A stretch of DNA of 64,000 nt, from assembly GCA_964036045.1 (NCBI GenBank), contig OZ038382.1:141558961-141622960 (forward strand), in the 5' to 3' direction. The notes below the pieces were generated by a model, which was not told where the DNA came from, made no database searches, and saw only the letters and a program-made list of their open reading frames with translations. Position 1 is the first letter of the stretch; every line of letters starts with the position of its first letter. This document shows positions 33,736 through 43,900 of the stretch, in pieces. A program made the translations under genes and the position numbers. This stretch comes from Eutreptiella sp. 'Long Island Sound 2002' (Eukaryota > Euglenozoa > Euglenophyceae > Eutreptiales > Eutreptiaceae).

Positions 33736-35265
33736 CAAAATAGTACGCGCAGTGACAAACTTCCCCCCCCCCCCCGTGGTCCCATGGGAATACAACATCG
33801 ACTCTCCAACATTTCCCCCAAATACTCCCTAGCAACGTCCGCACAATGTTGGATCTGCAGAGCACCCAGGCCCTCCACCTCCCTCCAACGTGGCATTTCC
33901 TTGTACAAGAAACCACTGCTCATTGCTTGGAAGAGCAACTCAATGAGTTGCTCCTCCGGTGTGCCCTTCCCCCCTCCCCGAAACGTGGCAGTCAAAAAAA
34001 TGTCCTTCAAAACTGCATTCAGAGACTCCACAACGTCCCCCGAAAACATCGCACATCCCCAAGGGCGAATGGCTTCCAATACCCTGCGTGCATCACGGCG
34101 AAACCATAACAGATAAGGCGAGCGAAGACGCGGGCAAATTTCCTCCTGAAACCTACGCGCTACTTTGGCACACTTAAGTGTGGAGGGCTTATGATGTGTA
34201 GAGTATAGAGCTGCGCACAGCCTGCCCATCGTAATCACGGCCATTTGTGCACGACGAGGCACATGCAACAAATGAGCGATCGCCGGCCACACAATCAACA
34301 GACGCCATGTTTCCTCACCCTTTTGGCTCGCCTTCCCTTGGACCGAGATTTTCGTATTCGCCTCTGTCAAAATTCTTTGGACCTCAGCACGCACGGCCGG
34401 TGCCACCTTCTTAGCGTAGCGGCGCATGTAAATCGTTGTTTGCTTGCCCGCAGAAATGAAACAGTGCAAAATGCACATGACAATTGAAAAATACCGGTCG
34501 TGCACCATCAAAAGAGGAAGGCGGATGCACCCATAAACATCGGACACGGTAGCCTTCGGCCGACTGCGGTGAAAGATTTTCAGAAATTTCCTATGCCCCT
34601 TCCACGAACGGACCGTGGTAGTGTGTTCCCATTGGTTGCTGGCCGCATTCCACATCGAATATGTGTAAGGAGACCCCACCCCCCACCATACACTCAACCC
34701 GAAGACATGGCGAAGCCACGGTGAATCACCCCCGACGATGCATCCACAATCAACCCTATAACCACACAACACAATGTAACCAGTGTCTAGAACATGTTGG
34801 ATGCATTCCAGGTGGTGTGCCATTAAACCCCGAAGAGCCTTTACATTGTGCTCGGAGCAAAGTGTCAAATCCAAGGTCCAAGTGTAGTTAATGCTCCGAG
34901 CACGCTTCCCGTGGTTGGCAAACGACACGGTGAGTTGACACCATGGGCGGGCACCGCATGGAAACTCATCCCCTCGGACGATGAGTACATAGCGGTAGTC
35001 CGGCTCGTGAAATTCCATACCAACCGGATCCATTAGATCCGGTTGGGAGGAGAAATACTCCAAAACGTCCTCAAAGGGCCAAAACACACTGACAAACCTT
35101 TCCGCCGCCGGATCTTCACCTGCTGAAGGGTCATGAATCTTGGCCTCCAGCTGTTGAACGGAGGCAAGGCGTTCCCACGTAGCGTCCATCGTTTCATACG
35201 ATGGAAAGCATTTGCACCACGTTTTCAGCGCGGGCACTTCGGCCGCCACTGCCGTTTCGTGGACC
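33735..35265 (-). CDS. transposase-like protein
   Basis: Over 500 codons without a stop on the minus strand, and clearly protein-like. The frame continues upstream of the GTG at 35249 to the edge of cluster g, so its start is probably spliced. Features include a Trp/Cys-rich middle (GYRVDCGCIVGGDSPWLRHVFG), a region YGCIRLPLLMVHDRYF followed by LHCFISAGKQTT, and near the end SGDVVESLNAVLKDIF followed by RGGG and FLY. Conserved acidic residues, the ES-x-N-x-LK box and the repeat-element setting suggest an RNase H-fold transposase. I cannot place it in a named superfamily. In fungi, KDZ transposons are known to travel with TET/JBP genes, so that group should be tested first. The end runs into a G-tract (33768-33777), possibly a splice donor region. 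Confidence 0.45.
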
Positions 35266-35288
35266 CAAATAAGGAAATGTTTGTACCT

Positions 35289-35394
35289 GAGGTGCGTGAT
35301 TCCGTGTTTGAATCACTTGAAGTGCTCAAACAAGTTCAAAGTACACGTTTGAAGCACTTGCATCGATTCAAAACCCGATTCAAACGCACACCTC
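35289..35394. repeat. TTGAATC palindromic cluster g
   Basis: Ends form an inverted repeat: GAGGTGCGTG...TGTTTGAATC on the left and GATTCAAACGCACACCTC on the right, with one 8-bp insertion. An inner pair AAGTGCTCAAAC / GTTTGAAGCACTT nests inside. It separates two minus-strand coding blocks; read on the minus strand it is bounded by GAG|GTGTGC and CCTCAG|GTAC. Confidence 0.75.
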
Positions 35395-35408
35395 GATTTG
35401 GGCATTTG

Positions 35409-35680
35409 CTATTTTACAATCAACCAAACGGCCTCCGTTGGGGTCAACACCTCCTCCATTTTTTGTTTGATGCTCCTCTTCATCCGACGGGAAACACCGA
35501 CTTTCGTTGACACCCAGCGTAACATGGTACGGCCATACGGGTGTTTAAAAAATGTCACCAAATCGGCCTCCAGATTCTCGTTCCGGTATGGGCGGCGCCC
35601 GTAGACCGGTTCTAACGCGTCCCTTAGCGTTTGGGACATGCCAAAAGGCGCTGCATTTGCAACAAGGAAAGTAGCCAACG
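35409..35680 (-). CDS. upstream coding block of the transposase-like gene
   Basis: A minus-strand frame of about 89 codons with SQTLRDALEPVYGRRPYRNENLEADLV and MKRSIKQKMEEVL, ending just before cluster g. It is probably the N-terminal exon of the transposase-like protein. A donor such as ATT|GTAAAA exists, but phase with the next exon does not match simply, so the exact join is open. The start lies at or upstream of 35680. Confidence 0.35.
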
Positions 35681-35843
35681 GGGAATGGTGAAGAGGAACA
35701 TGGAAACCAAAAAAATGAGATTCCCAGAAGAACTGGTGCTAAAGCGGTCCTGATTGCATGTCAATATCGCCTGCAAATCGTCTGCGGTCGCCCAAAAAAT
35801 TGCAAAACTTGCAAAAAGCGGGAAATTTGCGACAGAATGCGAC

Positions 35844-36010
35844 GGAAATGGCTATGCAGGACTACGCCTTAGGACTACGCGTAGGACTAAAGGATCTGCC
35901 AAAAGGTTTTCAGTTCTGTCAAAATTTGACGGTGGATGCGCGTGCGCAATGTGGGCAGATCCTTTAGTCCTACGCGTAGTCCTAAGTCGTAGTCCTGCAT
36001 AGCCATTCCC
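35844..36010. mobile_element. 167-bp MITE with 9-bp target-site duplication
   Basis: Terminal inverted repeats of about 57 bp (GGAAATGGCTATGCAGG... against GGGAATGGCTATGCAGG...) differ at only two or three positions and surround a ~53-bp loop. GAATGCGAC flanks both sides (35835-35843 and 36011-36019). The 9-bp duplication and long inverted repeats fit a Mutator-type MITE. Confidence 0.85.
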
Positions 36011-36057
36011 GAATGCGACAGGCCCCTGGCAGCGCGCGGCGGCGGCGGCGGCGCTCG

Positions 36058-36140
36058 GCGTTTGAATGAATTCAAATAAATTCAACTGCCCCATTATAAT
36101 TTTTTCGGTGGTTCAAACCATTCAAATGCGGTTCAAACAG
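36058..36140. repeat. TTGAATC palindromic cluster h
   Basis: TTTGAATGAATTCAAA (36061-36076) plus three TTCAAA words; the rightmost of the series. Confidence 0.5.
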
Positions 36141-37378
36141 AGTCCCGTCGGATGCCGTCAAGTCTGTCATGATGGGATGCACATGCGAATGGATGCGTGC
36201 AGGACCCTGCACTCAACAAACAACGTACACACGAACAATAAAGCTCGTGTTGCAAACTAACATCGCTTGTAGGAACAAAAAGGAACGTGCACCAGCCAGT
36301 GCAACCGTGCACAAAGAAAAATGAATGTTGACATGCACAGACAAAACCTGCACAAACGATGCATACCAGAGGGTAACATGCATGCATCATGAATCGTGTC
36401 CTAAACTTGTTTCTCTGCGCTACCTTTTTCGCATACCTTCATTACTAACCAATTCGAGAAGACGAGCAACAGAATAACGGATGCAAATAAATACTCAACC
36501 AAAAGCGAAAACGAGTTGACATGACCAACAAACAGACACCAGGGGGTTACTGGAGTTTCCCATGAAGAAAAATGCTTGGGCCCACCAAGAATGTCTCTAC
36601 AAAGACCATAAATTATTCCTAATTGGAAAAATGTCCTTCTTCTAAGCTCTCCCTTTGGTCACATGGCCCGAAGAGGCGTCATGCCCAGCAACAAGGCAAG
36701 CACTATGGCGCGGTAGTGAGGATGACTCATCCAGTATAACCGAGTGGTTGTAGGTCTTCGTTAAAGTGTTCCCAACCAAGTCAGAGATGCACAATTTCGG
36801 AGTAGGAACTTCGGAAGCGATACTGTTCACTTCGCTCTTCAACGTTGATAAGGCACGATGTTCACATCTTTAACATGGGCATGGCGTTAATCATGGTGAC
36901 AGCCGTCCAAGATCATCTTGTCTCCATTGTAGGAGCGGATGATGGTCATGGTACCGTACGCAATGCTGAAGTCCTCATCCAAAGGCTGGCAAACACAAAA
37001 CATACCGTTGTTGAAGCATGAAGCGCTGGATGTAGTGGTATCATCGACTTCCTTGTTTGTGAGATAATTGAAAACAAGACCACGCAAAGGAAAACAACAT
37101 AAGCAAGAACGTAACGGAACGAAGCTTAGGGGGGAAAATACCGGAAAATTGTTTAACTTCCTCGGCCCAACGGAAGCGCAAACACACAAAACACTTGGGG
37201 CATGAGAGCCCCACTGGTCGATGGAGAAGGCGAGGGAGACGGGAAATATCCTTGGTTATTTCTTGTGCATAAGAGAAAGCACATCTTGGTTATTTCGTGT
37301 GCCCAAGAGAAAGCACATCGTGGAACTTGGAGTGCACCCAAGAGGGAGCCCGGCATTGGTACTTCGGAAGCGCCAAAG
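36141..37378. other. unassigned sequence
   Basis: No recognisable domain, long frame or internal repeat was found. It may contain the start of the minus-strand locus or its terminal sequence. Confidence 0.5.
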
Positions 37379-38160
37379 GTAAGTAAGTAAGTAAGTAAGT
37401 AAGGGCGGCCGCGTCCGCAGCCTCATCTGACTCCTCCTTGTTTGTTTTACATGGTGGCCGCCTCTGGCGAGAAGGAGTGCTGTCCACCATCAGTTCCCCT
37501 GGCGGCCCCTGTCTCACCTCACGGCCGAGAACTTCAACCAGGTTCCCTTGGGGCATGACCGGTGGTAGGCACCCTTCAGTCGCTGCCCTCACGGTTTCAG
37601 CTCCTTCCGTCACCCTTTGAAGGATCCCCCGGCCTCCCCCCCATAGCACAGCCTATTGGGCGCATGCAGGCAGGGTTCCTGTGGATAGCCCTCGCCGACC
37701 GCGGAGCATTCCTCTCTGTCAACCACATTCCACCTCTCCCCATCCCTCACGGGCTGGAGTACCCACTCGGCTCCCGGATGCACTTGGTTGTCGTCCATCC
37801 ACGGCTGGAGGCCAGGGGGCAACCCTTTCCACGTTCCCCCTGGTCCCGCCCACGCGTGAACCTACGTCCACTCAGGCCATTGACCCGGGGATCTCAAGGT
37901 CAACCCTCACCCCTGCGGACACCTCACGGCCGTCCTGGTGTTCAGGGCATTTTCCCGACTTCCCGTGGCCAGGTTCCCCATGGTTGGCCCATGGTTCACC
38001 ACTCCATGGCGACTGGTTTCCCAATCCCACGGGGCTGTTGCTTGGCGCTTTCGGCCTCCCTGCCTTTCCCATGTCCCATTCCCCTTTGCCTCATCCCGGC
38101 ACCGGCCCGTTCCCAGCGTCCCATGGACTCCCTACCCCTTCGGGCCGTTGTGCGGCCCTA
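37379..38160 (-). mobile_element. LINE-like 3' end, copy B, with (TTAC)n tail
   Basis: The minus-strand (TTAC)n tail is at 37379-37402. About 600 bp match copy A at 497-1107, including the conserved terminal peptide. Copy B extends further right than copy A and may connect to the GC-rich ORF1-like region at 40.6-43.1 kb. No endonuclease or RT motif was found between them, so the element would be deleted or non-autonomous. Confidence 0.5.
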
Positions 38161-38720
38161 GCCACACGCCCTTCCCCGCCCCGTCCACTTGTCCCTGCAT
38201 CCCGTGTTTCTACCCCACCGGGTCGCCTGCTACCCTGTGGCGCTGGCCCACTGGGGCCTCTTCCATCCGGGGACCGTTTGGTGCGCCTAGCACGGGTCGC
38301 TCCCTTCCCGCCCCCGTCCCTTTCCCCTGTGCCGCGGCCCTGGCCTAATCCCCTGGGCTGTCTTGCGGCCCCATCCCATCCCTCATCCCGTGTTTATACC
38401 CCACCGGGCGGACAGCAACCCCATGGCGCGGGCCCACTGAATCCTCATCCATTCGGGGACCGTTTCGTGCGCCTAGCACGGGTCGCTCCCTTCCCGCCCC
38501 CTTCCCCCGTGCCGCGGCCCCGGCCTATTCCCCTTGGTTGTTGTGCGGCCCCATCCCATCCCTCTTCCCGTGTTTATACCCCACCGGGCCGCCAGCAACC
38601 CTGTGGCGCGGGCCCACTGAATCCTCATCCATCCGGGGATCGTTTTGTGCGCCTAGCACGGGTAGCTCTCCTCCCGCCCCCGCCCCTACCTCCTGTGCCG
38701 TCTCTCTAGCTGTCCTAGTC
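38160..38720. repeat. ~180-186-bp tandem repeat, three copies
   Basis: The block CCCGTGTTTCTACCCC/CCCGTGTTTATACCCC recurs at 38201, 38387 and 38567, each followed by the same GGCCCACTG...CGTTT and CGCCTAGCACGGGT blocks. Confidence 0.85.
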
Positions 38721-39659
38721 ACCTGGGGGCGTCGCGTGGCCCTAGCCACTTGTCCTTTTCTGTCCCGCCTCCTTGTGGTGTTGCGGGGTGTTGTCCTCGT
38801 TTGTTTCCTCTTTTTTCTTTTCGTGCTTTTTTCCGCTTGGTTCCCTCCTCCCTGCATGCACGCACAGGAACACTGCATCGCCATCTGTCTCGGTTCTGTT
38901 CGGTGCTCACGTCCAGTCCCTCCGCCGTCCTGTGGCGTTGCCCTTGGCGGTCCCCGGCCATGCCGGGCGAGCCAGCCATTTAGCCCGCATTGCTGTACAT
39001 GTATCCGCTCTCTCTCCTCTCTACCCTCCCCTCCCCTCTGTCTCCTGCCCGCCCTCTTAGTGTTGTTCTCCTGCTCCGTGTGCTCGCCGCTGGTGGTCTC
39101 CGCGCCATGGTTGTATCTCGCGCGCCCTCACGCGCCTCAGGGCCTCCGCCCTGTCTTCCGACCTGTAGGCGGACCTGGGCGTTCTCCCCAGACACCCCTT
39201 CGGGGGGACTCCCCCGTCGTCCTCTCCCGCCGGCCGCCCCCCCATCAGTTCCCTGATGGTCGGGCGGGGCGGCCGGTACGGCTCTATGCGGGTCATCGGC
39301 ATGGTGCTTCTCTGTGAGACAATGCGTTCCTTTGCGCCCTCATTGGCCCCCTGTTCCCCCCAGCTCCCCCGCCCTGCCTCCTCTATGTGCCCTTCCTGTG
39401 TGTCCGCCTGTCCTGCCGTTGTTTTTTTTTGTGCTTCTGTGCTCGCGCTCCTTGCTGCTCCCGCGCGCCCTGCGTGTGCCCTCTGCTCTTTTTCGTGCTA
39501 CCCTGATCCCGCTGCCCTGCGCCCCCTCTCTCGCCTGTCTCCCCTCCCATTCTCCTTCTCGCTGTCGACCCTGCCTGCACGTCTGCCCTCCCTGTCCGTG
39601 CAGCGCTGTCACTCGTGTCTGCCACTCGCGTGCTCTACCCCTGCCCCTCCCCCTCGCCC
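38721..39659. other. GC-rich sequence without a supported gene
   Basis: Overlapping open frames in several phases follow from high GC. None has a recognisable domain or codon-level support. Confidence 0.4.
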
Positions 39660-40523
39660 CTACCCTTTCCCCTGGGTGCTCCCTCGGTCCCCGCCTCTCA
39701 CCCCATCCTGGCTGCCTGGCGCCCTGTGTGGGGGGGGGGGTGGGTGTATCTGTGGTCTGGACTTCGGCCCTGTACCCCCCATGCGCCGGAGACGCTTGCC
39801 GAATTCCCGCCGCTGCATTTGCATTGTGGAGCCCGGCCACCAAGGCCTGGCGTGGTCAACTCCTCTGAGCATGGCGCACGTAAGCTCAATGTTTTCAATG
39901 CAGCACCTTCCTGCCACGCAGACAGCTTTGCCGCCATGTACCAAGTCGGCAGATAGCCCGCACACCCCGGCTGCCAGTCCACTGGGGCACCACCGTGACG
40001 TGGTTCCACTGGGCCGGATTGAAGTACACCTGCACTGCCATCTGCCCATCCCAGCAATCCCTCCAATCACACCATTAGCCAAGACCCTGGCATATTGGAT
40101 GCGTCTGCCAGTTCGCCTCTCCTGCAAGTCAGAGCCCTGGTGCCGTGCTGCACCCGTTGGGCACAGCGCTGCTCCACGCCTTCGCCGGCCGTTCTCGCCA
40201 GTCACGACCTCGCGCTCTGCTCCGTCACTGTACCACATTCCGATACTGCTTCCCGTCCGCTGCCCGTTCTGCCCCACACTGCTCGCCGTACCCACGATAC
40301 GTCTCGCGTCCCACTGCCCGGTTCCTTCCTCCGCACTCGCCTGCGCCCCCGTACTCCGCCGCCCCATCTCCCCTCTCCCCCGCCGCTGGTCCTGTGCTCT
40401 CCGCTTGGGGTTCTCGTCCGCGTCCTCCATCACCACATCCCCCTCCACTTTCAGCCGTGTCCCTGTCCTCCTCTGCGCACCTGCACCTCTCTGCTCCCCT
40501 CCTTCTCTCCTCGTGACCGCCAC
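39660..40523 (-). CDS. possible continuation of the ORF1-like region
   Basis: A 287-codon minus-strand frame, rich in Arg/Gly and with patches such as KVEGDVVMEDADENPKRR that resemble disordered nucleic-acid-binding regions. Homology is not recognised. High GC opens frames in other phases, so coding status is doubtful. Confidence 0.25.
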   Translation of the reverse strand: MAVTRREGGEQRGAGAQRRTGTRLKVEGDVVMEDADENPKRRAQDQRRGRGEMGRRSTGAQASAEEGTGQWDARRIVGTASSVGQNGQRTGSSIGMWYSDGAEREVVTGENGRRRRGAALCPTGAARHQGSDLQERRTGRRIQYARVLANGVIGGIAGMGRWQCRCTSIRPSGTTSRWCPSGLAAGVCGLSADLVHGGKAVCVAGRCCIENIELTCAMLRGVDHARPWWPGSTMQMQRREFGKRLRRMGGTGPKSRPQIHPPPPPHRAPGSQDGVRGGDRGSTQGKG

Positions 40524-40652
40524 ATCCTCTCCTCACCCTTTTCCACCTCCACCGACCCCCCGCATCCGCCTCCCCGCATCCCATCTGCCCGTCCCTCCGC
40601 ACGCCCCTGGCCCCCTGCCCCTAGAGCTCCCCGTTCCTGCTCCTGCCCGGCC

Positions 40653-42467
40653 CTACGTGTCGCCACCGTACCGCCCCTCCCGCTGCAACAGCTCTCGCAG
40701 CATCTGACCCCTGGGCTTCTTCCCCCTCCCCTGGGGACCGTCCAGGCGCACCCCCGGGAGCGCCGCCCCCAGCATCCTCCTCCACCGCCACTCTTCCATC
40801 TCCGGCCCCCTTTCCCTGGGCCTCCCCGCCCTGCCGACCAGGTCACTGAAGGGGCGGGGCCCCCTCTTCTCCCGCCTTCCCCTCGTCTTTCCCGCCCACT
40901 TCACGTAGCGGGCCAGCTCCGCCACGTCCCCCTCCGTCCACCCCGCGACCGTCCCAGGTCTCCTCCGCACCGGCGGCGGCGCATACTGCCGCGGCGGTGG
41001 GGACTCCGAGTCCCAGTCCGTCGGCGTCGGCTCCGGACTGGAGCTGGCCGGCCGCGGTGCCCCCTCCGCCTCCCCTGCCCCTCGCTCCTCCCCCCTGCGC
41101 CGCTTCCCCCTTTTCTGCCCTGCCTCCTCGTCCTCCTCCCTGGCCCTTTTCCCTGACGGTGGCCGCCCCTCCACATCTGTGGAGGGGCTGTCCCCTTCCG
41201 GATCCGGGAGGACCCAGTGGGCCCCCCGGGCCACCGCCTCTTCCTCCTCCCGCACCCTGCGCTCCCGCGCCGCCACCGCCCTGTCCCTGTCCGCCACCTC
41301 CGCCGCCTCCCCCCTGATCCGCCTCCATGCCCTCTCCTGCATCTCTCCCTCTTGCTCCGGTGGGATAGCCGGCCGTCGGAACGGCATTAGCGGGGTATCC
41401 TCCCGCCCCCTACCCTCCTCTTGTCGTCCTCCCTCCCGTTCCGCCCTCTCAACCCCCTCCTGCCTCCTCCAAAGGTCCGCCCACGCCCTCTGCAGCTCCT
41501 CCACTGCCTGTGCTTCCCCTCCCTGCGACCTGTCGGTCCCCTCCGTCCTCCCCTCCTCCGTTCCGCCCACCTCGCCCTTGACTCTGGCCTCCCTCTCCTG
41601 CACGCTCCTCTCTGCCTCCCCGAACCTCTCCCATGCCCTCCTGTGCTCCTCTCCCTTCCGTTCCTGCGCTCCCCACGCTGTCCCACTGGCCTGCTGGTGC
41701 TGCTGTATGTGCGCCTGTGGCTGCATGCCCGGGTACGCCGGCAGGGGCGGGTACATCATCCCCATCGCCGGGTATGGCGGCGGCGGGAATGGTGGGACGA
41801 TTGGTGGGACGGCTGGCGGGACTACACCTCCCCACCATCCCAATCCTGTCCCTGGGAACACCGGCGAGCCCATGTACCCAAGGCCACCCCCCTTCCCCTG
41901 CCCCTTGCCTTGTCGCCCCATCGCCCCGCGTCCCTTGCCGCCTGCTCCGTGGAGTCCCGCCCTCCCCTGTCCCTTCCCCTGTAGCCCTTGTTGCCCCGCC
42001 CCTTTCCCCTGCCTGCCCCTGCCGGCCTCTACCTGTTCCGCACCACTGCCCCGCACCGCTGCGCTGCTGTGCTCCGCCTGCCCCCCCCTCATCCCCGTCC
42101 TCCCCGGCTCCATCTCCAACTGGTAGATGGTGTCCCGCCCTTGCTCTGGGCGCTGGCGGCGACGGCGCTGGTGCTCCACGTGCGCCAGCGCCTCGTACCG
42201 CGCCGCCTGCTGGCGGCGCGCCTCCCTCTCCTCCTCCACCCTTACCGCCGCATTGACCCCTGGGGGCGACCTCGGCGGCGGCTGCCTGAACGAGCGTTGG
42301 GGCTGCGGCCACTGTAGCCCCCGTCCACTCCCTTTTCCCCCCTTTCCTGCCAAGTGTCCCTTCGCGTCTACAGCCCCCGACGTCCCTGCCTGCCCTTCCC
42401 CTCCCTTGCCCGTCCGCCCTCTCCCTCCGGTGTTCACGCTGCTGTCTCCGCTCCCTGCCGCTCCCAC
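40653..42467 (-). CDS. ORF1-like basic coiled-coil protein of a LINE-like element
   Basis: 604 codons on the minus strand. A Gly/Pro/Gln-rich N-terminal half (GKGQGKGGGLGYMG, PPFPPPPYPAMGMMYPPLP) is followed by a long charged helical segment at about residues 270-420 (RAWERFGEAERSVQEREARV, RDRAVAARERRVREEEEAV) with coiled-coil spacing. Then come a nuclear-localisation-like KRAREEDEEAGQKRGKRRRGEE and a C-terminal basic block (WTEGDVAELARYVKWAG). This layout fits LINE ORF1 proteins. The upstream frame (42530-43075) joins only through a frame change, and an in-frame TGA precedes the GTG start, so it is probably decayed. Competing frames exist because GC is near 70%. Confidence 0.4.
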   Translation of the reverse strand: MGAAGSGDSSVNTGGRGRTGKGGEGQAGTSGAVDAKGHLAGKGGKGSGRGLQWPQPQRSFRQPPPRSPPGVNAAVRVEEEREARRQQAARYEALAHVEHQRRRRQRPEQGRDTIYQLEMEPGRTGMRGGQAEHSSAAVRGSGAEQVEAGRGRQGKGAGQQGLQGKGQGRAGLHGAGGKGRGAMGRQGKGQGKGGGLGYMGSPVFPGTGLGWWGGVVPPAVPPIVPPFPPPPYPAMGMMYPPLPAYPGMQPQAHIQQHQQASGTAWGAQERKGEEHRRAWERFGEAERSVQEREARVKGEVGGTEEGRTEGTDRSQGGEAQAVEELQRAWADLWRRQEGVERAEREGGRQEEGRGREDTPLMPFRRPAIPPEQEGEMQERAWRRIRGEAAEVADRDRAVAARERRVREEEEAVARGAHWVLPDPEGDSPSTDVEGRPPSGKRAREEDEEAGQKRGKRRRGEERGAGEAEGAPRPASSSPEPTPTDWDSESPPPRQYAPPPVRRRPGTVAGWTEGDVAELARYVKWAGKTRGRREKRGPRPFSDLVGRAGRPRERGPEMEEWRWRRMLGAALPGVRLDGPQGRGKKPRGQMLRELLQREGRYGGDT

Positions 42468-42529
42468 CTCTAGCTGCCCTCATCCGCCCTTGCCTTCCTC
42501 CTGCCTCCGCACCTTCGGGAGGATGGACT

Positions 42530-43075
42530 TCATGGCAGCCGCCGCACATTGGGCGCCGACGGCTGTCCTGGGCCTCCTCCCACCGCCATCGTCCCCGCCC
42601 CCTCCCCCTCATCCTCCGACACCTCGAGGATGTCGGCGATTACCAACTCCCTCCGACTCCTCCACTCCCTCCTCCTCATATCCATGCCCGCCCTCACATC
42701 CACGACATTGAACGGGTCCACCCCTGGCCCTTCTGCTGCCCTTTGCCCCTGCCCCTCCCCTTGCCCTTCAGCCCCTGCCGCCACCCCCTCTGCCCCGCCC
42801 TTCCCCGCCTCCGCCTGTCCTCCCTTTCCCCTCCCCTCTCCCTTCCCAACCACGGCTCCTTCCCCCCTCTGTCGCCCTGTAGCCCCCGGCCCTTCCTCCC
42901 TGACCGTTCCTGGGCTCTCCGGAGACGAGGGCGACGACACGTCCGCAGACGTCGCCGAGGATGCCGGCGAGGGGGGCCGCGGGGCTGCGCCCGCCTGCAT
43001 GCGGGCCACTTCTGCCCGCACTGTCGGTGACTGGCTGGGCTGTGGGTCAGGCATGTGTGACATTGCGCTGCACAT
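42530..43075 (-). CDS. possible N-terminal part of the ORF1-like protein
   Basis: 181 codons from an ATG at 43075. A Ser/Pro/Gly/Glu-rich start leads to RRREWRSRRELVIADILEVSEDEGE, which looks like a folded segment. The stop at 42530 falls just before AAAMKSILPKVRRQEEG in the next frame, suggesting a frameshift into the 604-codon frame. Confidence 0.35.
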   Translation of the reverse strand: MCSAMSHMPDPQPSQSPTVRAEVARMQAGAAPRPPSPASSATSADVSSPSSPESPGTVREEGPGATGRQRGEGAVVGKGEGRGKGGQAEAGKGGAEGVAAGAEGQGEGQGQRAAEGPGVDPFNVVDVRAGMDMRRREWRSRRELVIADILEVSEDEGEGAGTMAVGGGPGQPSAPNVRRLP

Positions 43076-43317
43076 GGGATCACGCCTGAGCCCTGCGCCC
43101 TGTCGCCGTTTTCCCCCACCTCCCCCGCCCTTTACCCCCGCTGTTCGCGCGCCCTACGTGTGGGGTGCTCTGTCATATTCTGCCCGCTGCCTTGGACGCT
43201 CCAGTCCGTTGCACCGGGTTCACCCCCGGACGGTCCAGTCTTGGGGCTAGTGCCGTGCTTCTTTCCGCCCCGGATGCTCCAATCCAGGCCCCCTCTTTTT
43301 TTTTGTTTTTTTTTTTT

Positions 43318-43900
43318 AGGTAGGTAGGTATCTTTCGGAGCTCAGGATGCCTCCTTTGACAATGCAGGAGGAAGGTCTTACCAGGGGGACTTCCTGTCCC
43401 TCCCACTGCGCTAGTTGAGGTGCCTCTTAAGCCGCTCCCGCAGGTGCTTGGGAAGGCAGTATCGCGGCCACCCAGTCCAGGTGTCCCGGATGGGAGGGTG
43501 TCCCCACATGTGTCCATGGGTAGGGCCACATGCCCCCTTCTTTGGGCGGCAGCTCTGAGGGTTCCCCAGCCGTGTGGAGTATCTCTCACCACAGGGGATA
43601 TTGCTCCTGCGAGTCTACGATACGACCGCCTCACCCCTGTGGCTCGAATCGTGGGGCCCCGCTGCTTGGCAGGCGACCCCCTCCTGGACTGTGTAACGGC
43701 TCGCCCGTCACCGGTTGCTTCCATGGCTCCGGGCGACGTTTGCCATGGTCCCAGATGCAGCCTGCCCGGGCTCGAACGAGCAGCCTTGGGGTGCCGCCCC
43801 TGCTGCTGGCCCGGTGGGTCGGCTGGATCGCCCAAGTGCGCCCAACCCATGGGGTGTGGTTCCTTGTTGTCCGTCCCTCGGTCGCCCTGGGTGCGCACGT
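43318..43900 (-). mobile_element. LINE-like 3' end, copy C, with (TACC)n tail
   Basis: On the minus strand it ends ...GATACCTACCTACCT at 43318-43330. The pre-tail segment (CTGGTAAGAC, then GAG...CTGAG) resembles that of copy D at 53,41x-53,470 on the plus strand. It adjoins the 65-bp satellite at its right side. Confidence 0.45.

Noticed and set aside
39256-42126. Plus-strand proline/serine-rich frames of 300-480 codons
   Set aside because: They are antisense to the more protein-like ORF1 frame and consist of CCC/TCC-derived low complexity.
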